The notes under the pieces: generated by a model
Told to the model about the DNA's origin: nothing
Databases searched by the model: none
Seen by the model: only the letters and a program-made list of their open reading frames with translations
Origin: Paraburkholderia sartisoli
GTDB taxonomy: Bacteria; Pseudomonadota; Gammaproteobacteria; Burkholderiales; Burkholderiaceae
DNA length: 64,000 bases
NCBI RefSeq assembly: GCF_900107685.1
Contig: NZ_FNRQ01000006.1
Span: forward strand, 1-64,000
Reading direction: 5' to 3'
Translations under genes and position numbers: made by a program
Part shown: piece after piece, positions 18,177 through 27,345 of the stretch
Position numbering within the stretch: the stretch's first letter is position 1
Layout: the number at the start of each line of letters is the position of its first letter

Positions 18177-18303
18177 TTCAGCCCGATTCGATTAAATTGG
18201 ATCGCGGCGGCAAATTAATTATCTGGATTTATTTATTTGCGCCCAACAGTTTTTTAAAGCAGCGACGCATCTTTCCCTAACGTTAATACCCGACATATAA
18301 ATC

Positions 18304-18591
18304 ATGCAAATTTCCCAGCTTCGCATTAAAAGCCGTCAACGCGGCCAGGGCATGACCGAATACATCATCATCGTCGCGCTGATCGCGGTTTCGGCAATCG
18401 GTGTCTATTCGCTTTTCGGCCAGACGATCCGTAACCAGACGTCAGGCCTCGCGCAGGAAATGTCGGGCGGGAATGCGAAGGGCGATATCAGTAACGCCCA
18501 GACGAATGCTGGTAACGCCACGACCAACGGCAACAAGAAGAAGGACATGGGCACCTACAACGACAACAACAACGGGGCAATGCAACAGTAA
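18304..18591 (+). CDS. flp: Flp-type type IVb pilin
   Basis: 95 residues. The leader ends in RQRG and is followed by QGMTEYIIIVALIAVSAIGV. This is the class III prepilin site with cleavage after Gly, Glu at +5 and Tyr at +6, then one hydrophobic helix. After about residue 50 the chain becomes an Asn/Gly/Lys-rich hydrophilic tail (GNATTNGNKKKDMG) to the end, making it longer than many Flp pilins of 50-75 residues. It is probably the major subunit of the Tad pilus and is first in the operon. No prepilin peptidase is encoded in the window, so processing must come from elsewhere. Confidence 0.88.
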   Translation: MQISQLRIKSRQRGQGMTEYIIIVALIAVSAIGVYSLFGQTIRNQTSGLAQEMSGGNAKGDISNAQTNAGNATTNGNKKKDMGTYNDNNNGAMQQ

Positions 18592-18604
18592 GTTCATAAC
18601 CACC

Positions 18605-20158
18605 ATGAACCGCTCTGCCCGCCCGGGCAGAGCCAGGGTCGCCGGCGCCAGCGGGCAGGCGCTGGTCTCTGCCCTGATTTTTCTTCTGGTCGGCGGCATT
18701 GGCCTCTTTGTCGCCTTCAATTCCTTTCAGATGACAAGCGCCCGCATCAAGCTGCAGAACACCGCCGACGCCGCTGCATACAGCGCCGCCGTGCTGCAGG
18801 CGCGCGACTACAACTTCGCCGCGTACACGAATCGCGCGATGGTGGCCAACCAGGTCACCGCCGCCCAGGCCGGCGCGCTGAAATCATGGATCGACGACCT
18901 CGAAGCGACATACGGCCCCTCGGGGGTCGACCAGACGATCGAGGCCTACGCCGATCATTCAGTGCTGTGGCAAACGCCCAAGCAGGCTGGCCACGCCGAG
19001 ATCGCGCCAGTGCGCGCGACGCTCGACGCGCTGCTGCCCGCCGTGGCAAGCGGCATTGGCCGCATCACGCGCGCGCTCAGCGACGCGCAGCTCAACTATC
19101 ACGCCGCCACGCTCGTCACCGCGCCGCAAACCGCGGACGCCGTCGCGCAGCAGAACCAGCCCGACACGCACGTGACGGCGGGCTACTTCACGAGTGCGCG
19201 CAACGCGACGCAACTCGCCGCGTGGACGAACTACACGCAGATCGTGACGCCCGCGGGCGCGTCGGGCGCGGATCATTTCGCCGATGTCGTGACCGATGCC
19301 ACCACGCTCGACGCCTTCCTGAAGGACCGTTCGGCGACGCGCAGCACAGGCCCGCGATATCAGGAACTCGACGACTCGGGGGCCACGAAATGCCGCTTCA
19401 GCCCCAGTACCGCGGTGGTGAGCGTGCGTGCGTATCACAACGGCGGCACGCAGTTGCGTCAGGACAAGAAAGGCTGGGAGGCGATCGATGCGACGATGGC
19501 CTCCGTCTACGTCAGCTGCTTCGACATGACGTTTCCCGTTATCGCGGGAACCGGCGGCAGCGTGAACGGCGATGTGCGGGTGCAGGGTGTCGAGAGCTAC
19601 CTGAAGTCGCCGCCGTTCGTCGCATGGTCCGACTGGCAGGGCTATGGCGGCTACTACAACTTCGGCGACCACACGACGGGCACGCCGGGCCTCGGCGTAT
19701 CCGACGGCCTCGCGCAAAAAATCGGCGAAGGCCCCGGCACGTCGCTCGATCTTTCGAACGGCGGCCTGCTGGCGTACCAGGACATCAACGGCGCGCCGGT
19801 GACGAGCGCGGCGCCGCGCATCACGATCGAAGTCGAGCGCGCAAGCGAGACGCGCGTCAAAACGCAGGGCCTGCAAGGCGGCGGACGGATGGCCGTGACG
19901 CCAGCCGACGCGGGCGGCGTGATGCGCGCGCTCGCCAGCGCAAACGCGTATTTCGTGCGCCCCAACCCGGGCGCGCTGAATGCCACGATCAGCGGCGCGC
20001 TGCTTCACGCGAAGGACTGGCTGCGCGCGGACGGCAAGACCGAATTCCCCGACACGTTCAGCCCCTACTGGCAAGCCACGCTCGCGCCCACCAGCGACAC
20101 CGAACGGAACACCGCACGCGCCGCGCAGATTCCGGCGAGCGAGGCGGTGCAGCCATGA
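18605..20158 (+). CDS. TadG-like pilus-assembly protein
   Basis: 517 residues from the ATG at 18605, 13 bp after flp. The same frame is open further upstream, but that stretch overlaps flp and is Arg-rich shadow. The N-terminus GASGQALVSALIFLLVGGIG is a single membrane segment preceded by a prepilin-like Gly. It is followed by LQNTADAAAYSAAVLQARD, typical of the TadG-like N-terminal domain. The remaining about 450 residues are predicted periplasmic and not recognised. It ends in a 4-base ATGA overlap with the next gene. It probably acts as a minor component or initiator of the pilus. Confidence 0.75.
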   Translation: MNRSARPGRARVAGASGQALVSALIFLLVGGIGLFVAFNSFQMTSARIKLQNTADAAAYSAAVLQARDYNFAAYTNRAMVANQVTAAQAGALKSWIDDLEATYGPSGVDQTIEAYADHSVLWQTPKQAGHAEIAPVRATLDALLPAVASGIGRITRALSDAQLNYHAATLVTAPQTADAVAQQNQPDTHVTAGYFTSARNATQLAAWTNYTQIVTPAGASGADHFADVVTDATTLDAFLKDRSATRSTGPRYQELDDSGATKCRFSPSTAVVSVRAYHNGGTQLRQDKKGWEAIDATMASVYVSCFDMTFPVIAGTGGSVNGDVRVQGVESYLKSPPFVAWSDWQGYGGYYNFGDHTTGTPGLGVSDGLAQKIGEGPGTSLDLSNGGLLAYQDINGAPVTSAAPRITIEVERASETRVKTQGLQGGGRMAVTPADAGGVMRALASANAYFVRPNPGALNATISGALLHAKDWLRADGKTEFPDTFSPYWQATLAPTSDTERNTARAAQIPASEAVQP

Positions 20159-21021
20159 AGCGCATGCCCTTTCGAAAACCGTCGCAGCACGGCCAGGCGA
20201 TGACCGAGTTTCTGGTCGCCACCGCGCTCGTGATGGGCGTGCTGCTTTTCGCCGTCGCGACGCTCGGCAAGTTCAACGACGTGCGCAACAAGACGCTGAT
20301 GGGCGCACGTTATATCGCGTGGGAGCGCACGGTCTGGGGCAACGGCGCGACGATGGATACCTCGCCGGCAGCATCCGGCGACAACGACTGGTACACCCAG
20401 TACGGCTCCGGCACACAGCAACCCGCCAAGAGCGACACCGAACTGCAACGCGAAGTGGTCCAGCGCATGCTCGCGCGAAACGGCGCGCCGATCGCGGGCG
20501 GTGACAGGTTGAACAACCGGCTGCCCGCCGTTGCGTCGGCGATGTGGGAAGACCACGGCGGCCACGCGTTTCTCGGCGCGACGGGTGACGTCGTCGTCAG
20601 CAGCAGCCGTGACGAGAGCCCCGCGGCGAATCTCGCGCAGTACAGCGCGGACCCGTTCGGCTCGATGTCGACGTCGGACAGCGGCACGTTCAAGGCATCG
20701 ATGAATCTGGCGACGCGCAATCTGCAGACAGGCACGCTCAGCGTATCGGTCGCGAAAGATAGCGATACGCTCAAGAACATCTGGCCGGGATTCAGCGGCC
20801 TGACGTTCAGCGATACGAACGTGGTGCTCGCCAACACGTGGCTCTCCGAAGGCGCGGCGAAGGGCGAGCGTCTCTTCACGGCGGCCACGCCCGCGGCGAA
20901 CGCGAGCCTCGTCAATCCATCGCTGTACATGGGCCTCAAAAAGTACGCGCCCGAAATCGACACGCTCCAGTTCGGCCGTATCGAACGCGACGTGGTACCT
21001 GCCAACCGCCTCTCGCCATGA
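20155..21021 (+). CDS. TadE/TadF-like pseudopilin
   Basis: 288 residues. Its start codon overlaps the stop of the previous gene by four bases. The N-terminus (PSQHGQAMTEFLVATALVMG) has the prepilin pattern Gly, then Gln-Ala-Met-Thr-Glu-Phe, and one hydrophobic helix. A long exported region with no recognised domain follows. In Tad systems TadE/TadF-type proteins are minor pseudopilins processed by the same peptidase as Flp. This one is longer than a typical TadE. Confidence 0.7.
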   Translation: MKRMPFRKPSQHGQAMTEFLVATALVMGVLLFAVATLGKFNDVRNKTLMGARYIAWERTVWGNGATMDTSPAASGDNDWYTQYGSGTQQPAKSDTELQREVVQRMLARNGAPIAGGDRLNNRLPAVASAMWEDHGGHAFLGATGDVVVSSSRDESPAANLAQYSADPFGSMSTSDSGTFKASMNLATRNLQTGTLSVSVAKDSDTLKNIWPGFSGLTFSDTNVVLANTWLSEGAAKGERLFTAATPAANASLVNPSLYMGLKKYAPEIDTLQFGRIERDVVPANRLSP

Positions 21022-21731
21022 CGATGACCCATCCCGTTCCTCGCGCCGCGGCCCTGGCCTGCGCAGCGCTGCTGGTGCATGCAGGCAGTGCGCGCGCTGC
21101 CTGCGACAAACAGCCCGTCAAGGCGGAACGCGTCCAGGCGGTCGGCCTCGACATGCTCGTCAACGGCGTGCCGACCTCGGTTCGCGCGCTGGACTTCGCT
21201 GGCTCCGCTGACGATGTGTCGAGCGCATTCCGCGAATTCTGGACGCAGGAGGACGTGCCCGCAAAAGGCGTGCGCGGGCCGAACGGACTCGTGCTGAGCG
21301 CGCTCGACGGCGCGTGCCTGTACGTGCTCACGATCCCCGCCACGCAGGATCGCGCGCCCACCAAAGGCGTGCTGAGCGTCGCGCAGATCGGCGAGCGGCA
21401 AGCATCGCACGCGATTGACGGTTCAGCGATCCCGTTGCCGGAAGGCACGACGGTGAGCGACATCGAAAGCCGCGATCCTGGCCAGGCTGGACGGACCTGG
21501 CTCATCCAGATGTCCGGCAACGCCAGCGACAACGCACGCCGCTACGCGAGCCAGCTCGCTCAGCGAGGCTGGTCGACGGTGGCACAGGCGCCCGCGTTCC
21601 AGCTCGACGGATCAAAACGCGTGCTGGGTAGCGCACTCGCGATGCAGCGCGGCAACGACCGGCTCGATGTGGTTTTCACCGCGCGCAACGGACAAACCGA
21701 AGCCGTCATCAACGCAACAAGGAATCGCTGA
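21018..21731 (+). CDS. exported protein of unknown function in the Tad operon
   Basis: 237 residues beginning at an ATG that overlaps the preceding stop by four bases. A signal peptide is visible (AAALACAALLVHAGSARAA, cleavage near residue 28). The mature chain of about 210 residues has Cys near its start and a second in DGACLYV. No family is recognised. Its position among pseudopilin genes suggests a periplasmic pilus accessory, possibly filling the slot of RcpB, but I see no sequence support for that. Confidence 0.65.
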   Translation: MTMTHPVPRAAALACAALLVHAGSARAACDKQPVKAERVQAVGLDMLVNGVPTSVRALDFAGSADDVSSAFREFWTQEDVPAKGVRGPNGLVLSALDGACLYVLTIPATQDRAPTKGVLSVAQIGERQASHAIDGSAIPLPEGTTVSDIESRDPGQAGRTWLIQMSGNASDNARRYASQLAQRGWSTVAQAPAFQLDGSKRVLGSALAMQRGNDRLDVVFTARNGQTEAVINATRNR

Positions 21732-21732
21732 C

Positions 21733-21921
21733 ATGAAACACCCCGCGCATCCAGCCCGCTATCAGCGCGGCCAGGCGAGCGTCGAATACGTCGTCGTCAC
21801 GGCATGCATCGTGTCGGCGCTGCTCGTCGCGGGCGATCTGCCCCTGTCGCCTGTCGACACCCTCACCGCGGCATTCAGGTCGCTGTTCAGCGCCTACAGC
21901 TTCGCCCTCTCGCTCCCCTGA
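21733..21921 (+). CDS. short second Flp/TadE-like pilin
   Basis: 62 residues from the ATG at 21733, immediately after the previous stop. RYQRGQASVEYVVVTACIVS has the class III prepilin site (Gly, then Gln-Ala-Ser-Val-Glu-Tyr, Glu at +5) and a hydrophobic helix. The protein ends soon after (AFRSLFSAYSFALSLP). It is about the size of a standard Flp and lacks the Asn-rich tail of the first pilin, so it may be a minor or alternative subunit. A longer upstream start in the same frame overlaps the previous gene and is less likely. Confidence 0.7.
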   Translation: MKHPAHPARYQRGQASVEYVVVTACIVSALLVAGDLPLSPVDTLTAAFRSLFSAYSFALSLP

Positions 21922-21944
21922 ACGTCAGGGTTCATTCATTCGCC

Positions 21945-23039
21945 ATGCTCAAAAGAATCAAGATTCGCTCGCTCCTCGGTAACGCGTGGGTGCTTTTTTT
22001 CTGTGCCGTGCTGGTCGCGGGCGGCCTCACGTTCGTGCTCTATCGCTATCTGAGCGAGCGCGAAATGCGCATCAAGGCGGAAGCCGCGGGGCATCAGCAG
22101 CGCGCCGGCGTCGAAGTCGTCGTGCCGAGCCGCGACGTGCCGGCCGGCACGCCGCTCTCGAGCGGCGATTTCGTCGCGCGTGAAGTCGCAGGGGACCTCG
22201 TCTACGACGACATGGTCCGCGTCGAGGACTTCGACACGTACCGGACCTCGCATCTGGTGAAAGCCGTGCGACGCGGACGTCCGCTGCGCGCCGGCGATAT
22301 CGACGTGCTGCGCGGCCGCGATTTCGCCGACATCCTGCCCGCCGGCCAGCGCGCGTTGACACTCGAGATCGACACGGTGAACTCCACCGCGACGATGATG
22401 AGACCCGGCAATCGCGTCGACCTGTACTGGGTCGGCAAGAATCCGGACCCGCAACCCGTCGCCGTTCAATCGGGCCCGTCCGGCACGTCCGGCCAATCCG
22501 GCGACGGCAAGGCGATTCGCCTCTTGATGCCGAACGTGCTGATTCTCGCGACCGGTCAGGACATCCGTCCGCGTGACGCGGGCGAAGCGATGGAACGCGC
22601 GGGTGATCCGCAGGCCGCCGACAACTACAGCACGGTCACCGTGCAGGTGCCCATCGCGGACGCGCCGCGTATCGTGCTCGCGCAAAAGGTCGGATCGTTG
22701 CGCCTGATCCTGAAGAACGCCGACGACGCCACGCCGGACGTCCCCCAGAAGCTCACGGAAGACAAGCTCTTTGCGAATGCCGGCGGTAGCGGCGGTAACG
22801 CAGCGCTCGTCGAAATCATCACGGGCGGCGGATCGACCGCGACGACGCTGGTGCCCGGCGGCCCATCGGACGCTACGCCGGCCGCAACGGGCGCATCGCC
22901 GCGGGCCCGCGCGCCGGTTGCACCGGCTTCGAACAACGCGCTTTCAGGCACACCTCGACCGGGCGCCTACGAACAGGCGAACGCGATCGCTCAACAACTC
23001 CAGAAACTCGATACGCGCACGACGTCGGATCGCAACTGA
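21945..23039 (+). CDS. cpaB: Flp pilus assembly protein CpaB/RcpC
   Basis: 364 residues from the ATG at 21945. There is one N-terminal membrane helix (NAWVLFFCAVLVAGGLTFVL), then a SAF-type domain (VVVPSRDVPAGTPLSSGDFV), then the RcpC/CpaB region (RALTLEIDTVNSTATMMRPG, VDLYWVGKN). The C-terminus is a low-complexity Ala/Pro/Gly stretch. RcpC/CpaB proteins are periplasmic and work with the secretin during pilus export. cpaC follows 20 bp downstream, the standard Tad order. An in-frame upstream start at 21804 overlaps the short pilin gene and is rejected. Confidence 0.88.
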   Translation: MLKRIKIRSLLGNAWVLFFCAVLVAGGLTFVLYRYLSEREMRIKAEAAGHQQRAGVEVVVPSRDVPAGTPLSSGDFVAREVAGDLVYDDMVRVEDFDTYRTSHLVKAVRRGRPLRAGDIDVLRGRDFADILPAGQRALTLEIDTVNSTATMMRPGNRVDLYWVGKNPDPQPVAVQSGPSGTSGQSGDGKAIRLLMPNVLILATGQDIRPRDAGEAMERAGDPQAADNYSTVTVQVPIADAPRIVLAQKVGSLRLILKNADDATPDVPQKLTEDKLFANAGGSGGNAALVEIITGGGSTATTLVPGGPSDATPAATGASPRARAPVAPASNNALSGTPRPGAYEQANAIAQQLQKLDTRTTSDRN

Positions 23040-23059
23040 ACGTACACAGCAGGCTCAGA

Positions 23060-24610
23060 ATGAAAGTCCCCCATCGTTCGACGATGTTCCGTCGCCGCGT
23101 TATCCCCGCGCTGATTGCCGGCGTCCTCCTGTGCGAAACGGCACCGGTCGCGCTCGCACAGCGCGTCGATACGTCGCCCAGCGGCGACGCGACCCGCGAG
23201 AGCGGCGGCACAAGCGTGCTCGAACTCTTTCGCGGTGAAGTACACGTGATGCGCCTGCCCGGCACGATCAAACGCATCGCGATCGGCAACGGCAAGATCG
23301 TGAGCGCGAGCGTCGTCGATGGACGGCTCATGCTGCTCGCCGAAGGCGCCGGCGTGACGTCGCTCGTCGTGTGGAATGACAAGGGCATCGCGCTGCAAAC
23401 CATGGTGCGCGTCGGCAAGGGCGAAGTGAACGCGTCCGTCGAGCAGTTGCGTCGCGTGCTGCAATCTGTTTCCGGCCTGCGCATTCAGGCTGTCGGACCG
23501 AACATCGTGCTTTCGGGTGTCGTGCATCGCGACATGGTGCCGGTGATCGGGTCCGCGACCGCCGACCTCAGCAATGTCATCAACACGACCACGGTCGATG
23601 AAGGCGACGCGCTGAAAAAGACGATCCACTTCAAGGTGCAGATCATGGAAATGACGCGCACCGGCCAGGAAAGCCTCGGCATCGCGTGGGACAGCCAGTT
23701 CAACGGACCGCAGGTGGGCGGTCAGGCGATGTTCGGCACAGGCGGCGCGGCTGCGGCGGCAACGGGCGCGACGAACTTCTTTCTTGCGGGCATCGCGTCG
23801 AACATCACGTCGAAGATCAACTTCGCGGTCAACAACGGCGACGCCTACATTCTCGCCGCGCCCGAGCTGAACACGAAAAGCGGCGGCGTCGCGACGTTTC
23901 TCGCCGGCGGCGAAGTGCCCGTGCCGAAGGCCGGCGCGCTCGGCACAACCGATGTCGACTACAAGCCGTACGGTATCAAGCTGAACATCAAGCCGGTGGT
24001 GGACGCGAACAACATCATTTCAGCGAGCCTCGAAACCGAAATCAGCCAGATCGATCCTTCGGTTTCGTACGGCGGCTTTCCAGGTTTCCTCACGCGCAAG
24101 ACGACCTCCGACATCTCGCTGCGTGCCGGCGAAACGCTCGCGATCTCCGGGCTCGTCAGCTCGGATGGGCTCGATTCGACGGACGGCATGCCGTTTCTCG
24201 GCCAGTTGCCGATCATCGGCAGACTGTTCCGCTCAGACGCCTTCCGTTCGAAGAAGAGCGATCTGGTGATCTTCGTGACGCCGCTGATTTCCGATCCGTC
24301 GCTGTCGCCGAATACGGACCTGCTCGCGCGCGCTGATCGCTTCGATCAGCGCTTCCGCGATCGCTACGGCGATCCGAGTCCGCTTGTGCCCGCTCCGGCG
24401 GAGGGTGCGCCTCCAGCGGCAAGACAACCGGTTGTGTCTACCCCCGCACTGCCGCCTGCGCCCGTGCGCAGCGTGCCACGACAGGTAGCGCCGCAGGCTT
24501 CAACGCCAGCGCCGGTGCCCAACCTCCCGGTCGCCTCGAATCCGGTCGGGCTCGCCGAAGCTATCCGCATGCTCGACGCGCCGCCGGTATCCCAAAGCGC
24601 GACGCACTGA
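23060..24610 (+). CDS. cpaC: Tad secretin CpaC/RcpA
   Basis: 516 residues. The signal peptide (IPALIAGVLLCETAPVALAQ) is followed by the pilus-secretin N-terminal domain (VHVMRLPGTIKRIAIGNGKI) and a BON-like segment. The C-terminal secretin domain runs from about 190 to 420 (VPVPKAGALGTTDVDYKPYG, RAGETLAISGLVSSDGLDST, MPFLGQLPIIGRLFRS). The last 100 residues are Pro/Ala-rich. It forms the outer-membrane channel through which the Flp pilus passes. The next gene, 23 bp downstream, is the ATPase. Confidence 0.93.
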   Translation: MKVPHRSTMFRRRVIPALIAGVLLCETAPVALAQRVDTSPSGDATRESGGTSVLELFRGEVHVMRLPGTIKRIAIGNGKIVSASVVDGRLMLLAEGAGVTSLVVWNDKGIALQTMVRVGKGEVNASVEQLRRVLQSVSGLRIQAVGPNIVLSGVVHRDMVPVIGSATADLSNVINTTTVDEGDALKKTIHFKVQIMEMTRTGQESLGIAWDSQFNGPQVGGQAMFGTGGAAAAATGATNFFLAGIASNITSKINFAVNNGDAYILAAPELNTKSGGVATFLAGGEVPVPKAGALGTTDVDYKPYGIKLNIKPVVDANNIISASLETEISQIDPSVSYGGFPGFLTRKTTSDISLRAGETLAISGLVSSDGLDSTDGMPFLGQLPIIGRLFRSDAFRSKKSDLVIFVTPLISDPSLSPNTDLLARADRFDQRFRDRYGDPSPLVPAPAEGAPPAARQPVVSTPALPPAPVRSVPRQVAPQASTPAPVPNLPVASNPVGLAEAIRMLDAPPVSQSATH

Positions 24611-24633
24611 CCCCTTCACGGACGACGCATCTC

Positions 24634-26484
24634 ATGATTCATCTTCACGTGCAGCCGCGTAACGCACCGGCACAAACTTTTCAGACCGACAGCGGCTGCT
24701 CGATCGGCAAGGACCCGGCGTGCGACATCGTCCTCAAGGGCATGCTCGTCGGCAAGCTGCACGCACGCGTGATCAGGGAACACAACGCGTGGTATATCGA
24801 GGACCAGGGTGGCATTCTCGCGACGCTCGTCAACGGATCACCCGTCACGCGCTACGGCCCGCTGCTGGATACCGACCAGATCGAAATCGGCACGACGGTG
24901 CTTCGAATCGTCACGGCACCCGCTGTATCGTCGGGCGGTCATGTTGCCGTGGCGCCTTCGCCGCTTGCCGCCGCTGCGTTCGAAGAAGCAACGCCACCGC
25001 CCTTCGTCGCGCGAACGGAAAACACGGCACCCGTACACGCTATTTACGCCACGCCGGCGGCGACGCCAGCGCATGCCGAACCGTCAACGCGCGTTACCGA
25101 ACCGCCACGCGCATTCATTTCGCCAGCCAGACCGCAGGAACCTCCGCGCACCCAGTTTTCGCGCACGAAAAAATCCGCCGCACCGCCGCTCGAAGTCTCG
25201 CCGATCAACAGCCCGAACGGCATCGAACTGCGAAAGCGCGCGCATATGAAGGTCATCGCGACGCTCGATCTGCGCCGCCTGAACGTCTCGCGCATGGAAG
25301 AGGACGAACTGCGCCGCACGGTCAACGCCGCGCTCGACGACATCCTCAGTCACGATACCAGCCTGCGCTCGCCGGACATTCCGCTTGAGGTGCTGAAGAA
25401 AAGCGTGTTCGACGAAATCATCGGGCTCGGTCCGCTCGAGGCACTGCTTGCGGACGCAAGCGTTTCGGAAATCATGGTCAACTGCCATGACGAGGTATTC
25501 GTCGAGCAGCACGGGCGTCTCACGCGCTCGCCGGTCGTCTTCACCGACGATCGCGCGGTGATCGGCGCCATCGAACGGATCGTCGCGCCGATTGGCCGGC
25601 GTATCGACGAAAGCTCGCCGATGGTCGACGCGCGCCTGCCCGACGGCTCGCGCGTGAACGCGGTCATTCCGCCGCTTTCGCTGAAGGGCCCGAGCATCAC
25701 GATCCGTAAATTCTCGAAGCGCAAGCTCGCCGGCGAGGACCTGATCGAGTACGGCTCGATGTCGCCGGACATGCTGGAGTTTCTGCGGACCGCGGTCGAG
25801 CAGCGCGCGAACATCGTGATTTCGGGCGGCACGGGTTCCGGCAAGACGACGCTGCTCAACGTGCTGTCGGGCTACATCCCCGACGACGAACGCATCGTCA
25901 CCGTCGAAGACGCCGCCGAGCTGCAACTCTCGCAGCCGAATCTCGTGTCGCTCGAAGCACGGCCCGCGAACATGGAAGGCAAAGGCGCGATACCGATTCG
26001 CGATCTCGTTAAGAACTGCTTGCGCATGCGTCCCGACCGGATCGTGGTGGGCGAATGCCGTGGCGGCGAGGCGCTCGACATGCTGCAGGCGATGAACACG
26101 GGCCACGACGGCTCGCTCACCACGACGCACGCGAACGCGCCGCGCGACTGCATCGCGCGTCTCGAAGTGATGACCCTGATGGCGGGCCTCGACCTGCCTG
26201 TGCAGGCGATCCGCGAACAGATCTGCTCGGCCGTCGACATCATCGTCCAGCAAAGCCGCTTTTCGTGCGGCTCGCGGCGCGTCACGCACGTGACCGAGGT
26301 GAACGGCATGGAATCCGGCGTGATCCAGCTGCAGGACGTGTTCGTCTTCAAGGAAGAAGGTTTCGGCATCGATGGGCGCATCCAGGGCGAGTTCGTTCCG
26401 ACCGCCTATATTCCCGACTTCTATCAGGACCTGATTCGCCGCCGCATCCCTGTGAACACCGACATTTTCACGCGCGCTGACTAG
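24634..26484 (+). CDS. cpaF: CpaF/TadA secretion ATPase with N-terminal FHA domain
   Basis: 616 residues, longer than ordinary CpaF (about 430-480). Residues 1-95 look like a forkhead-associated domain (DSGCSIGKDPACDIVL, KLHARVI, LVNGSPV). A Pro/Ala-rich linker runs to about 195. The CpaF domain follows, with Walker A GGTGSGKT at 398-405 and later RPDRIVVGECRGGEALDM and MNTGHDGSLTTTHANAP. It powers pilus assembly at the inner membrane. FHA domains bind phosphothreonine, so this ATPase may be recruited or switched by phosphorylation. No tadZ (cpaE) gene is present next to it, and I infer that the FHA part could take over the localising role. Confidence 0.92.
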   Translation: MIHLHVQPRNAPAQTFQTDSGCSIGKDPACDIVLKGMLVGKLHARVIREHNAWYIEDQGGILATLVNGSPVTRYGPLLDTDQIEIGTTVLRIVTAPAVSSGGHVAVAPSPLAAAAFEEATPPPFVARTENTAPVHAIYATPAATPAHAEPSTRVTEPPRAFISPARPQEPPRTQFSRTKKSAAPPLEVSPINSPNGIELRKRAHMKVIATLDLRRLNVSRMEEDELRRTVNAALDDILSHDTSLRSPDIPLEVLKKSVFDEIIGLGPLEALLADASVSEIMVNCHDEVFVEQHGRLTRSPVVFTDDRAVIGAIERIVAPIGRRIDESSPMVDARLPDGSRVNAVIPPLSLKGPSITIRKFSKRKLAGEDLIEYGSMSPDMLEFLRTAVEQRANIVISGGTGSGKTTLLNVLSGYIPDDERIVTVEDAAELQLSQPNLVSLEARPANMEGKGAIPIRDLVKNCLRMRPDRIVVGECRGGEALDMLQAMNTGHDGSLTTTHANAPRDCIARLEVMTLMAGLDLPVQAIREQICSAVDIIVQQSRFSCGSRRVTHVTEVNGMESGVIQLQDVFVFKEEGFGIDGRIQGEFVPTAYIPDFYQDLIRRRIPVNTDIFTRAD

Positions 26485-26494
26485 CTTTCCGATC

Positions 26495-27343
26495 ATGACC
26501 CTCGCACTCATTCTCGCGCTCGTCTTCACCGGCATCCTGGGCGTGATCTGGCTGATCGCGCGCAGCGGTAAAACCGCGCTCGCCGCGCGCTCCCAGCACA
26601 TGGCGGGCGAACTGGAACAGCAGCTGGCCGATGCGTTCGTGTTCGTGAACCGGCAGAAAGTCGCGACGTGGACCATGGTCGCCATGGTCGCGCTGCCTGT
26701 CGTCGCGTTTCTGCTAAGCGGCAACCTGCTGGTCGGCATCGTCACGTTGCCGCTTGCGCTGACGCTGCCGAAAAAGGTCATGGCACGCATGCGCGCAAAG
26801 CGCATCGTCGCGCTCGAAAAGCAGTTGCCCGATGCGCTCCTGATGCTGGCGGGCGCGTTGCGCGCCGGCGCGAGTTTTCCGATTGCACTCGAAAGTGTGG
26901 TGCATGAATCGACGCCGCCCATCTCCGAGGAATTCGACCTGCTGATGCGCGAAATCCGCCTTGGCATCGATCTCGACGTGGCGATGCACAACGTCGAAAA
27001 GCGCATCCCGATTCCCGACTTCATGATGGTGACGGCGGCCATCACGATCGCGCGCGAAGTGGGCGGCAATCTCGCGGAGGCGCTCGAATCGGTCGCGCGC
27101 ACGCTGCGCGAAAAACTGCAGATGGAAGGCAAGATCCGCGCCCTGACTGCACAGGGGCGCATGCAGGGCATCGTCATGACGTGTCTGCCGCTGCTGCTGA
27201 TGCTCGTGCTGCGCTTCATGGAGCCCACGGCGATGGCGCCGCTCTTTGGCGAGCCCGTCGGCTGGGCCACGCTCGGCGCGATCGCCGTGATGGAGTTTCT
27301 CGGCTACAAGTCCATTTCAGCCATCACCCGTATCGACGTCTAA
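26495..27343 (+). CDS. tadB: TadB inner-membrane platform protein
   Basis: 282 residues of the GspF/TadB type. There is an N-terminal helix (LILALVFTGILGVIWLIA), a further membrane pair near 50-85, a cytoplasmic GspF domain (LEKQLPDALLMLAGALRAGA, EVGGNLAEALESVARTLR) and two C-terminal helices. With TadC it forms the inner-membrane base on which the CpaF ATPase acts. It starts 10 bp after cpaF and is followed by tadC 2 bp after its stop. Confidence 0.9.
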   Translation: MTLALILALVFTGILGVIWLIARSGKTALAARSQHMAGELEQQLADAFVFVNRQKVATWTMVAMVALPVVAFLLSGNLLVGIVTLPLALTLPKKVMARMRAKRIVALEKQLPDALLMLAGALRAGASFPIALESVVHESTPPISEEFDLLMREIRLGIDLDVAMHNVEKRIPIPDFMMVTAAITIAREVGGNLAEALESVARTLREKLQMEGKIRALTAQGRMQGIVMTCLPLLLMLVLRFMEPTAMAPLFGEPVGWATLGAIAVMEFLGYKSISAITRIDV

Positions 27344-27345
27344 CC

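Larger units (their letters stand above)
17775..18303. other. divergent regulatory region between adhesin and flp
   Basis: 529 bp without a gene and visibly richer in A/T than its surroundings. It holds two inverted-heptad boxes (17978-17993 and 18133-18148), -10 candidates for both directions, and a 9-bp inverted repeat (18022-18045). No convincing small coding frame is present. It separates the adhesin operon (minus) from the Tad operon (plus), so both can be controlled from here. Confidence 0.7.

Noticed and set aside
18401..18604. Longer N-terminus for the TadG-like protein
   Set aside because: It overlaps flp in another frame and is Arg/Thr-rich; the ATG at 18605 places the prepilin-like segment at the N-terminus.
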